Assembly (NCBI GenBank): GCA_030762175.1
Contig: CM060833.1
Coordinates: 74,957,501 to 75,021,500, forward strand
Direction of reading: 5' to 3'
DNA from: Metallyticus violacea
Lineage: Eukaryota; Arthropoda; Insecta; Mantodea; Metallyticidae
DNA: 64,000 nucleotides
The position numbers and the translations under genes are program-made. The notes under the pieces are model-generated. The model was given only the letters and a program-made list of their open reading frames with translations, did no database searches and had not been told where the DNA came from. This document shows, one piece after another, positions 55,227 through 64,000 of the stretch (positions are counted from its first letter, which is position 1; every line of letters starts with the position of its first letter).

Positions 55227-56022
55227 CGAGGACTGTTCAACAAAGAATGATCATAATTTTTTTGACAACATATCTTTACTCATGGTCATAATTCTGATTT
55301 TCTTTCACACAATGGTCCCTATTGAATGCAGTGCATCTGTTCTAGTGTTTCTGCTCGGCTTCAAAGACACGCTGGAAACCATTTGTTGACTGCCTTCAGA
55401 ATTGCCTCCGCAGCCTTCTCCACTGATGGAAAGTGTCTCCTACGAATATGATTCTTCAATTTGAGGAAAAGGACGAAGGCACACGGGGCTATATTTAGGC
55501 TGTAAGGAGGGTGAGGGCACCTTTCACGTTGATTTCTGTGAGATATTCAGCAACTACATTTGCGATGTAGTGTTGCCCTGTTACAGCTGTATATACTGGT
55601 AAATTATTCCTTCTTGAATATCGATGATCACAAGTTTTCTAGCGGAAGCAATTACTTTTATTTTTTTTTTTTCCTTACTGTTTGCAAATGTTCACTTACA
55701 AACGTGTGGATGGTACCTAATGAAATATTCAGAATTTCTGAAAGCTTTCTTAAGTGTTCGACGATCTTCTTCTATAATGACATCAACGGCGTTTCCTTCG
55801 TTTGAATACAAAGAGAAGCGTCGGACCTACTTCGTTTGAAATTGATTGCTTCCACTCTTTAAATATATTGAAGCATTTTCGAGTTGACTACAGGGAAGAA
55901 CAAATTTTCCTTAACATCGCATAGGCCTCAGTTGAAAATTTGTCAAGACAAAGGTAGCATTCATCTCACAGGCGAGATCTGGATTTGACCGCAATGATAG
56001 TATTCCGTGTACATTGCGCATT
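55227..56022 (-). mobile_element. Mariner element B, reverse strand, 5'-truncated
   Basis: CGAGGACTGTTCAACAAAG at 55227 is the terminal repeat and matches the 3' end of mariner A (17881-19360). The 3' non-coding and C-terminal coding sequence align with A (for example AAATCAGAATTATGACCATG against AGATTATCAAAATTATGAGG). The other terminal repeat is not visible, and a large part of the core is deleted. Confidence 0.8.
55290..55960 (-). pseudogene. Mariner transposase B, decayed and internally deleted
   Basis: On the reverse strand: LCLDKFSTEAYAMLRKIC and then FKEWKQSISNEVGPT (first helix-turn-helix region, about 55860-55960). LRKLSEILNISLGTIHTF-like sequence follows near 55710. After a deletion, the frame resumes with IANVVAEYLTEINVKGA, and C-terminal HFPSVEKAAEAILKAVNKWF lies near 55380-55440. 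The conserved core around the first aspartate is missing. Comparison with mariner A shows what A looked like before its 16S insertion. Confidence 0.75.
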
Positions 56023-56875
56023 AAAAACATTTATTAATTTTAGTTTTAGCGCAGGAAATTATGTCTGGAAAAACATTTATGATTATTCGTAATTGAACAA
56101 ATACCCACAAATATGGACGATTCCACTTCAAATCAAACGAAAAATTACAAAGTTGATCTCACAGTTTTTAAATATTATTACATTAATTATACATTTAAAA
56201 CATATTGCATGTGTTTTGTGCAATATGATAACAGGTGGAATAGTTACGCCAAAATTACCGTATCTTATTCAATTCTCTCTCTCTCTCTCTCTCTGGAGAT
56301 ATGCCTCTGTAAGCACTTAAAATTAACCTTAAAGTGCGTATGTTGCTCAAAATAATTTGTAAAAATAATAATAATAAAGAAATTAAAACGAAAATGTATT
56401 TTATGCATATTCGAATGATTTCTCCACAAAGAGAATGAAAACGAAAAATATGAAAATTTTCAAATATTAAGGCAAATAAATATAGTTTTCACAAGAAATT
56501 TCCAAAGAAGCGAAATGGGTGCAGAAAAAATATTACATATAGAAGTAGGACATTTATATCTCCTCCATGGTAACAGTTAGTACCCTCAAGAAATGGCAAC
56601 TGGTGGAAAAATTATGAGTGCGCTGCAATGAATGCTTACCTAATGACGAAATATGAAGACAATGCATCGTTCTTTCCTATTGCACAAATTATCGATAGTT
56701 TTTAATTTTATTAACTGCTTTGTATTTACGATTTTCACTTTTTATTTCACTTCAAGAAATGGATTAATCGATCTAAAAAGTTTGAAGATAAGGAAGAGTT
56801 AAAAACGGTAGTGCTAAAGTGTTTTAATTCACATGCGGTGAATTTTTGTGTACAGGAATAAATAAAAAGAAAGCA
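56023..56875. other. AT-rich stretch with a (CT)n tract
   Basis: CTCTCTCTCTCTCTCTCT runs at about 56275-56294. No gene is visible. Confidence 0.5.
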
Positions 56876-56899
56876 AGAAGGAAGGAAGGAAGGAAGGAA

Positions 56900-56965
<66 letters not shown>

Positions 56966-56982
56966 AAAGAGAAGAGAAGAAA
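56876..56982 (+). repeat. (GGAA)n/(GAAA)n microsatellite
   Basis: GGAA tetranucleotide repeats pass into GAAA repeats and end in GAGAAGA. Long Lys/Glu/Arg or Phe/Leu/Ser translations of this block are artefacts. Confidence 0.95.
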
Positions 56983-57035
56983 GCAACTTGAACATGGCCA
57001 TACCAGTCTTGAAACGAAGAATTTTTTTTATTGAT

Positions 57036-57292
57036 TTATTTATGGACGCTCTTTAACATCTCAGGTCATCAGCGTACCATTCAACTCAGGGCGTGAAACG
57101 GCCGACAGATTTTGCTCAGAGGCCTCTCTTTCAGGCTTGAGGTTCTTTTTCGTGCCGTAAATGTACGACACGGGACCCACGGCTTTACTTTCCTTCCGAA
57201 GGAAGCCATACTTAGGATTTTTACGCCCGAAAAAAAAAACCATCGATCCTGGTCGGGTTTAGGAGGCAACCACTACACCACCAGGACCGACA
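57036..57292 (-). mobile_element. SINE-B copy, reverse strand, damaged head
   Basis: The body and tail are close to 36484-36764 (AAAGAACCTCAAGCCTGAAA, AAGTAAAGCCGTGGGTCCCG, TGTTAAAGAGCGTCCATAAA). The head lacks the stretch between the A and B boxes. An A run sits after CGGGCG. Confidence 0.85.
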
Positions 57293-57417
57293 AGACGAAG
57301 CATGTAAAAGGCGTCCAACAGTAACAGAAGATTTCTTTGAACAAATACGTAATGGATAACCGTTGAGGTAAAGTGTTTGAAAATGCTGAGGCTATAGGTA
57401 TTTCAAAGGAACGATGC

Positions 57418-57693
57418 CACGGGTGGCCGAGTTTGTTAATAGGCGGACTCGTGAGCGGGAAGTCTGGGGTTTCAATCCTACCAGGACTGTCCTACGTGAC
57501 CAAGGCTTTTTCCAGGTATTCCCCAGTCCTCATAAATGGAAAATGCCCGGGAGGCACCTTAAACTTAGGCCTGGAACGCTTCCTTCCTTAAAAAAAATAA
57601 TAGTTTCCCAATTCATCATTTTATTTCATGTATCATCAGTGCCCACCGCCTGTGCTGCTTCAGTAGTAAAAACGGGCGTTAAACACTACTAAA
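57418..57693 (+). mobile_element. SINE-A copy, full length
   Basis: The head is CCACGGGTGGCCGAGTTTGT, and the B-box region is GTCTGGGGTTTCAATCCTAC. The body is TTTTTCCAGGTATTCCCCAG and ACTTAGGCCTGGAACGCTTC, and the tail is AAACGGGCGTTAAACACTAC. It is close to 28578-28850 over its whole length. Confidence 0.9.
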
Positions 57694-57768
57694 AAAATTA
57701 GGAAGGTTCGCGCAATATTGGTGCCGCGTTTGAAAACAGCAAATAAAAAACTAAATTTGAATATTCCA

Positions 57769-58240
57769 ACAACATTTGGAGCGTTTTAACAGTAACAGAA
57801 CTGATTTTATGCATCTACCAACAATTATAGTTGAGACTTGGATTCACCATCACAAACTAGAATACAAACAGCCGTCAAAACAGTGAACAAAAGTGTAAAA
57901 CCAAAACCGAAGAATATCGTTCCAATCTTTTAAACCAACTGAATTAAAAATTCGTGAGAGAAATACTCGTCATTAGAAAAAAATTGTTTTTTCATCAAGA
58001 CAATGCACTTGCTAATTGGGAAAACTGCGTTATTTGAACTATGAATTATTGAAGCGTTCACTTTAATTCCTGACTTCCATCTGTTCCCAAATTTCGAACT
58101 CTTCCTCGTTGGTTTAGGGCTTTTCATCAAATCACGAGGCGAATGCAACTGTCTAACAATATTTTACATACATGGAAAATCACTCCAGAGAGGGGATAAT
58201 GGCATATATTGACCTTAAAGGAGGATATGCTAAAAGGTAA
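57769..58240 (+). pseudogene. Mariner transposase relic C, same subfamily as 14.2 kb
   Basis: Readable in shifting frames: HLERFNSNRTDFMHLPTIIV then ETWIHH (the catalytic region where the first aspartate before ETW has been lost), and KLEYKQPSKQW. IRERNTRH, HQDNALA (second aspartate), FHLFPNFELFLVGLGLF, and finally HIDLKGGYAKR with a stop at 58238-58240 follow. The third catalytic region before FHLFP reads PD. There is an internal deletion between SKQW and IRER. No terminal repeats were recognised. The SINE-A copy lies about 75 bp upstream. Confidence 0.75.
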
Positions 58241-60790
58241 ATGTAAAACACTCTTTCCTTCGTTGTTAGAATCAGAACATTTCAGACAATATTCGTGTAA
58301 CTCTTTATACAGTGAAGTTATTTGATTTACGGGTAACCTAAGCTCAATGCTTACCAGGTAGATGCAGCCGCCGCAACTGGAAAAAAAAAAAAAAAAAAAA
58401 AAAAGGAAAGACGATGAGCGTAAAGTATTTTTTTCTATAGGCATAAAATGATACTATATTTAGAACTGATATATTAATCACTAACTGTATTATTAGTGAT
58501 TTTCCAAAAATGACGATCCTTAGAGGCAATACACTGCCTGCATCTGTGTAGAAAAGTCCTGTATTTCGTCTAATTTTTCTTCCGTAAGAACATGACGGTT
58601 CGGGACACGTTTCTTGTCATTCAGAGATGTGGTCTCTTTTAACTTTTTGACAAGATGGCGAAGTTTCTCTGGAGCTCAATTGACTGGATTTTTTTTCTTG
58701 CGAATCACCTTATTACTTCTCTGCAAGAATCCGTTTTCACATATTTAACGTACATAAAAACAGTTCAAGACGATATTTAAAAAGGGCATAACTAATGAAG
58801 AAAAATTAGCACACAGTTTACACTCAATGAAAGTAGCACATGAACGCACAACCGCTCGCTGACAAAGTCTCCCTCGAACTGATTACAGTCTTCTATCTGC
58901 AAATGCTTAATCGGCTTTGATGACTGATTTCTCTCAGTATGCAACTGGGCTCTGCCGGCCCGTAAGTGAAATAATTCAATAGTATATAATTGTTTCAAGG
59001 CATTACTAATTTGTAAGGTTGCTTGTTCTGTTTCACATAGATTGGCCCATATACAAAATCTATAGTAGAGTAGAAAGTGCAACTGTGATACACAAAGGCA
59101 GGTTGCAGACATGTCAATAGGACATGGCTGCGCTGTTCAACTGCCCTGCTAGAAAAACGTGTTCCTATTTAGCGATATTGTGTTGAACTCCATTAGAAAT
59201 GCCAATAATATTCAGAAAATGCTGAGAGAAGTTAGATACCAACAGTTTTTGTGCATAGGAAGTCTACTTTCAAGAAACACCGGTCCTTTTGATCTATTTC
59301 CCCGCTCAAAAGTAGATTCCTCTCAATTCTAACCGAGTTAGAGATATATTTGTTTACTGCAACAAACTAATTTACTAATAATACCAATTATTTTCATGCT
59401 TCCAGAACGCTATGTCCGAAATTTTTTGAAATCAGAAAAATCTCTATTGCCAAACTTTAACATTGCTTTTCTAATAGTAACTAGGTCCAAATATGGGTAC
59501 AATGATCAAGCGGCAATGCGATTAATAACCATTTGCACTCTCTGGTGTATTCATCTGGTACTGATGCGTTTTTCACGTTTTGTTAATATCAATAGGTTCA
59601 GTTTGTTAAGTGAAGAGCATATCCACAAAATATTTAAATGAAGAATGATATTTTATCATTATATGTTCCTCATTACTGGGAAGATGCTGACAGAAACCTA
59701 ATGACACATGTCGGGGCGCGAAATGTGTGTGCAGCGCAGTGTTTCATTTTCCAGTCCGTCACGGGACCCTGAGGCTGTTCTCGTGCCCATTTCTCTTCTT
59801 CTGTTCTAAGTCAATTTGTCTTGTCTTCTTCTCGACTGCAGTTTAAATATAACTTCTCACATCCTATCGCGTTTTGCGGTAGCTGTAACCAATACTCTTA
59901 GTACAGAGCAGCGTAACTGGGAACGAAAAAAGAGCAAGAAATCTTGTTCCAGCGTTTGGTTTCAGCTGACACAAAACGCTACTTAGGACAGCGGAGTTTA
60001 ATCTTCGTTGTTTTATTTTCTGTCTCTTTCTGACCAATTACGAACATAAAAAGAGCTACAAGCTTTAGGTGTAACAATGTTTAAGCACAATGTAATATAA
60101 GAATACACGAGATTTGTTCTGCAGTTGTTTTATAATTCTAATCTGGCAATTTACATCTTCGCTACTCCATATAGATGTTTTAGGGCGTCCAGGGTTTAGA
60201 AAAATCACTGGAGTTATGGGTTTTACTTCTACAAGCATGCACAGCTAACATACGTATTATTATAAAGTATCATAAAACCGTTGGTTTGTGTATGACAACG
60301 TGCCTTGTTGAGATAAAGTATTAAAAGTTATAATGTCGTTATTTCTATTGTAATAAAAGAGAAAATTCCGGCTCAACAAGAGGAATAGAACAGGTACGTT
60401 GCAAAAGCAAGCTACACTCAAAGAATTGCTATATCTTACGTGACATATTTTTTTCTGTTTATTACAGAGGATTCATATAACTTATTTTCCCATTACTAGC
60501 ATATAAAATAGTATTTATTTCATCATTGTTGGCAACCTTAACAATTACTTTATTTAAAAAAAATTAATTCACTGTGGATTATTCAATTCACTCCTGAAAA
60601 TAATTTTGAATTACAGAAAATTGGAACAAACTGAGTGAAATTTCGGGTTTACATGCACTTATTAAAAGGTAAAGTGAAATGAAATAAACAATAATTAATT
60701 ACCACAACATTTAAATTATGATTTCTATCAACATTTGCAATAGTTTAGTTAAATTTTCGCAGCTAAATAAAATTAGCAATTAAATTTTTA

Positions 60791-60792
<2 letters not shown>
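58241..60792. other. AT-rich stretch, nothing recognised
   Basis: A 24-A run lies at 58381-58404. Several 60-106 codon frames (for example 58792-59112 reverse) have no family resemblance. A GC-richer patch near 59710-59960 has no recognised content. Confidence 0.45.

Positions 60793-60836
<44 letters not shown>
60793..60836 (+). repeat. Poly(T), 44 bp
   Basis: The longest homopolymer in the window. It may mark the tail of a reverse-strand retroposon, but none was recognised to its right. Confidence 0.95.
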
Positions 60837-60840
<4 letters not shown>

Positions 60841-61264
60841 ATTTTGAAAGAGAAATAAGTGTAATTTTTTTAACTCCTTTAACACGTCTACGTTTTTCAT
60901 TTCACGAAGCAGATATCTTTGATATTATGAAGAGACAGCAACTGTAGCATCTTTTAAACATATTCCAGTAGAAGTATACAATTTTCTGTGAACATTTTCG
61001 TTCAACAGACTCTTACAAAGAATTCCAAAATATTGTAAATTATTATTCTGTATATCCATAATTGTTGTCGTCGACAACATTTGGCTGTGGTTTAAGCAAT
61101 AGCAAATGTACATTTTATTGAAATTAATATTACTTTCATTAAAAAATTCTATCATGCTAGTAGTGGTAAAAACATTATATGCAACACAATACTCTCTTGT
61201 TAAATAAAATGTACTGTGCAATTGATGAGCGTCCGTTATGTATATTTTGTTCTTTTAAATGATG
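60837..61264. other. AT-rich stretch, nothing recognised
   Basis: A 98-codon reverse-strand frame (60925-61221) has no recognised family. Confidence 0.4.
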
Positions 61265-61500
61265 GCAAATATTCGAAGGAAAAAAGTATGATAAGGCACT
61301 TACGAAAAAAGAGCGGCAAATTGTGTTAAATGTATTTTCACGTTTGAAAACAAAACACCCGGAAGGGTAGCAAATAAAGCTGCAACAAGTTTGGGAATTT
61401 TGAGACCTTCTTTTTTAAAAACAAGAAAGGAGACTTCTGAAGCACCAAGAAGCGGGAAACAAGAAACGTCAGGAAAGTTAATTATGATAATTTTATTAGA
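61265..61500 (+). pseudogene. Transposase-like N-terminal helix-turn-helix relic
   Basis: From about 61278 the frame reads RRKKYDKALTKKERQIVLNV, then FSRLKTKHPEG and a stop. After a shift it continues VANKAATSLGILRPSFLKTR, then KETSEAPRSGKQET. The pattern 'KERxIVLNVFxxLKxxxP ... A(A)xSLGI ... TRKE ... GK' resembles the N-terminal region of a widespread arthropod DDE transposase family. The match rests on general layout from memory, and no catalytic domain follows. A longer reverse-strand frame over the same bases (61300-61680) is considered a shadow. Confidence 0.4.
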
Positions 61501-62517
61501 ATAAGCCGCACTCTCCATGAATTTCGGCTTTTCTAAACAAAGTTCTGGTTTCAACAAAAAGTGTGAGGTTTTAGAAGATGTACGCTGAACATTCCTCTTA
61601 GAGCAATGATAATATAGAGAAATTGACAAAACCTGCGTTAATTGTGGAATTGCCGTGCATAAGGAATGAAAGAAAAGCAACTACCAAAACAAGATCTCCT
61701 TGCTGGGTTTGCAACAAAATTATCTCAAATTTTAGGCTTTTCCTCAGTATGAGCGAGCAACATATGACGCTATTGCTTCCTTGTTGACATAAGATCTATA
61801 GTCTTTTCATAACCTGAACATTCTATTCTGAAAGTCCTATTCGGGACAAGGCGCGGTTCACAGGATATCCAGCAAAGCTGTGTGTCCACTACAGCATGTG
61901 CCATACACACAATATGCTTACGTGTGTGTGTATGAGTTCCGTTAGCTCTGTGGCAGAGTGTGCAGTGATGTCGTGGTTAAGAGCGCAGGTTCGCCAACCG
62001 GCATGAAGCACATTTTTTTAATAAACCTTTGTAACATACAAACTAGTTTCGTAATATTGTTTTCCAAACACAGCAAGCCTTCAATATATGATATGCATTA
62101 TAATGAATACTATAATATTTCTTTCAGTATCTGTTCTAATTGCAATATGCTGATTACGCATTCCTTGCACATGCAAAAAGAACAAAATAGTGCACAAATT
62201 CAAAAACCCTGGGATGTTGTATTATCTCGTGCACACTACTGCAGAAATCTGATATCATCTATGACACAACGTTTGAGGGCCTCTATGCATGTTAAGTATT
62301 CATACACCCGATATTAATTTGTGTTTATTTCTATTCGTTTTTACTTTAGAAGATAATGTTTATGTTCATGTAGTTATTTAGTTATTTGTACAAAATGTGT
62401 TAATTTGTGATCACGTTTATGTGTGTGCATTGGACTGTCATAAAATTGGAATGATATGTTAAAATATAATATGATATTAAAGCAGCATGATGTTCTACAT
62501 ATACACTCGTAAAATCG
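61501..62517. other. Unassigned; weak tRNA-like scrap near 61970
   Basis: GATGTCGTGGTTAAGAGCGC then AGGTTCGCCAACCGG has an A-box look and a partial B box but no tRNA fold. Nothing else was recognised. Confidence 0.3.

Positions 62518-62575
<58 letters not shown>
62518..62575 (+). repeat. (AAT)n microsatellite
   Basis: An uninterrupted AAT run of about 57 bp. Confidence 0.95.
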
Positions 62576-62577
<2 letters not shown>

Positions 62578-62667
62578 GAATAAGATTTGAGTCCAAGAGT
62601 TTATGCAGAAGAGCAATGCCTTCCATACCGCTCGGCCCCGCTACTCTATCCTAAGTTCTCTTTCCAG

Positions 62668-62919
62668 ATGCTTATTATTGTGACCATTACGTTTACAGGC
62701 AAAGCCTCCATTGCAGTGTACACTCGCTGCATACGCGTTGTGAATGCCGCGTTTACGAGCATTCCCGAGGTATTCCGATCGATACGGAATCTGGAGTTGA
62801 CATTTTTTGTCAAAGGGTGTACCGAACCCAAAGACGAGGCAAAGCTAATTAACAATAATTTAAATGATTCACAAGCGTGTGTGTTCTATGAAACAGTAGA
62901 TAACATAAAAATTAGATAA
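62668..62919 (+). other. Possible exon: GC-richer block open in several frames
   Basis: TTCTCTTTCCAG at 62656-62667 is a strong splice-acceptor match. Downstream, the frame starting ATG at 62668 is open to TAA at 62917-62919 (contains IAVYTRCIRVVNAAFTSIPE and LTFFVKGCTEPKDEAKLINN). A second forward frame from the same acceptor is open to about 62852 and is cysteine-rich (CDHYVYRQSLHCSVHSLHTR then CEC). A reverse frame (62646-62855) is open too. The block's balanced composition contrasts with its flanks. The true frame cannot be decided, and no family was recognised. Confidence 0.25.
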
Positions 62920-64000
62920 TAGAAATGCGACTAACTTTGTATGAAGTTATCTGAAATCTTTCTAAAGATGAATTCAATTTTCATTATAAGGCTTTGATGT
63001 TTTCTACAAAGTACTGCTGTTTAGTGTTGATTAGAAATAGCAAATTATTCCTCAACCCTATATTTTCCATGGTCATGTAACCGATCAAAGGAAAAGTGGC
63101 TGAGAGCCTGATAATGTGACTTATGTGCCTTAACAGTTCACAATGTGTGTTTCTTTAAAAATGTATTCCAAATACAATTGAGCTCGCCGTTCTCAAAGTG
63201 TCTTTATTCTATAATATCCTGCAATTATGCCTCCTTCAAGATTGTAAGTTGAAATTTTATAAATAATAGAACCGACACTTTGTGAAACATCTCTGCATTA
63301 TCACTTGCAAAATTTATCAAGTGGGTATATTAGTATCTTCGACATACACCGCTGTAAAAATCACTGAAGCTTAAATCCTACCAAAATACAGAAGTGCTGA
63401 ATTTACAACCAAGAGGTTCAGTTTTAAGGGTTTTTGTGAGTAGTTTCTTGAATCTATGACAGAAGATTAATAGACTAATTTTTTCCCCCCTTGAGCAGCG
63501 TTGTCTCACTTGAACGGGCGTGTAAACCGGCACGATGGTTGTTAGAAACCATCTCTTCAATCATCGCTACGTGATCCGAAAGTGTGTTTGGAATGCTATC
63601 AATTTAAGAATAATAATAGATCTAATACTTTAAAAGGAGACAGTAAATTTACACATTGCATTTAAACAATAAAAATTTCTGAAGCAAAAGCAAGAAGATA
63701 TACTATATGACTGATTGCAATTGCTCATCCAGCTGCAGATTCCAGAACTGTTATAAATGCAATGCTTAATGGAAGTGGTTAGTCTAGAAATAGAATTTAT
63801 ACGATCCAAAAGTCTGAGGTATGCAAAAGCTTGCAACATCCACGTAGAATTCAAAGATCTTACTAATTCCTTTATTTCTCAAGTGCCTTCTATAATATAC
63901 ATTTATTCACTTTCTAAAAACACTTTCCAATGACAAGCTCAATAATTTAACCAAATATAATGTATCCACTCCCAACCATAATGACCTTTATTTAAATTCT
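62920..64000. other. Non-coding stretch, nothing recognised
   Basis: Short reverse-strand frames (63378-63560, 63630-63854) show no family resemblance. The window ends in AT-rich sequence. Confidence 0.45.

Noticed and set aside
56747..57034. Phe/Leu/Ser-rich and Lys/Glu/Arg-rich frames
   Set aside because: Both are translations of the (GGAA)n/(GAAA)n microsatellite.
61300..61680. 126-codon reverse-strand frame
   Set aside because: The forward strand in the same place reads as a helix-turn-helix transposase relic, and the reverse frame lacks any family resemblance.
62374..62616. Reverse-strand frame with a long tyrosine run
   Set aside because: It is a translation of the (AAT)n tract at 62518-62575.
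1..64000. CRISPR arrays, bacterial operons, phage or integron structures
   Set aside because: No regularly spaced palindromic repeats, Shine-Dalgarno-linked gene strings or prokaryotic gene families were seen; every recognisable element is eukaryotic.

Overview
This window is AT-rich, gene-poor eukaryotic nuclear DNA, most likely from an insect. The evidence is the mixture of decayed Tc1/mariner-superfamily transposases, several tRNA-headed SINE families with long A/T-rich tails, abundant (AAT)n and poly(T) tracts, and a short nuclear copy of mitochondrial 16S rRNA whose sequence looks insect-like. A large polyneopteran genome such as a cockroach or termite would fit, but that is inference from repeat style only. 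No complete conserved protein-coding gene is recognisable. There are no bacterial operons, CRISPR arrays or rRNA operons, and no intact tRNA gene.

Layout. 0-5 kb: AT-rich sequence with two ends of an interspersed repeat family (called FV here), an (AAT)n tract, a purine tract and a cluster of ACGT motifs. 5.0-6.9 kb: a Tc1/mariner-superfamily element with unusually long terminal inverted repeats. 6.9-8.75 kb: a degenerate tandem array of about 142-bp monomers with a three-monomer higher-order period near 425 bp. 10-14.5 kb: SINE copies, a possible LTR edge, an internally deleted transposon flanked by TA (12440-13230) and a mariner fragment. 15.5 kb: a second degenerate tandem array of about 100 bp. 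17.9-19.4 kb: a mariner element flanked by TA, with a 170-bp mitochondrial 16S fragment nested in its 3' coding region. 22-31 kb: SINEs, two candidate exons joined in phase by GT/AG signals (23.6 and 27.8 kb), a CpG-rich segment with an NRF-1-type palindrome, and a small open frame for a possible secreted peptide. 31.6-33.5 kb: a mariner interrupted by a roughly 1.0-kb TG...CA insertion that looks like a solo LTR. 34.6-41 kb: a second LTR-like block, SINEs, an FV copy and a possible chemoreceptor fragment. 42-50 kb: tRNA-like heads, a transposase fragment, and a LINE reverse-transcriptase relic lacking its YADD aspartates. 51.3-58.3 kb: a Tc1 relic, a further SINE family, a reverse-strand mariner of the same subfamily as the one at 18 kb, microsatellites, SINEs and another mariner relic. 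58-64 kb: mostly featureless AT-rich DNA with a 44-bp poly(T), a transposase N-terminal relic, an (AAT)n tract and one GC-richer block open in several frames.

The recognisable elements do not form a working system. They are layers of independent insertions, and nested pairs give relative ages: the 16S fragment is younger than the mariner it interrupts, and the LTR-like insertion is younger than its host mariner. The candidate genes (23.6/27.8 kb exons, 29.6-29.8 kb peptide, 40 kb receptor-like fragment, 62.7 kb block) are tentative and need transcript data.
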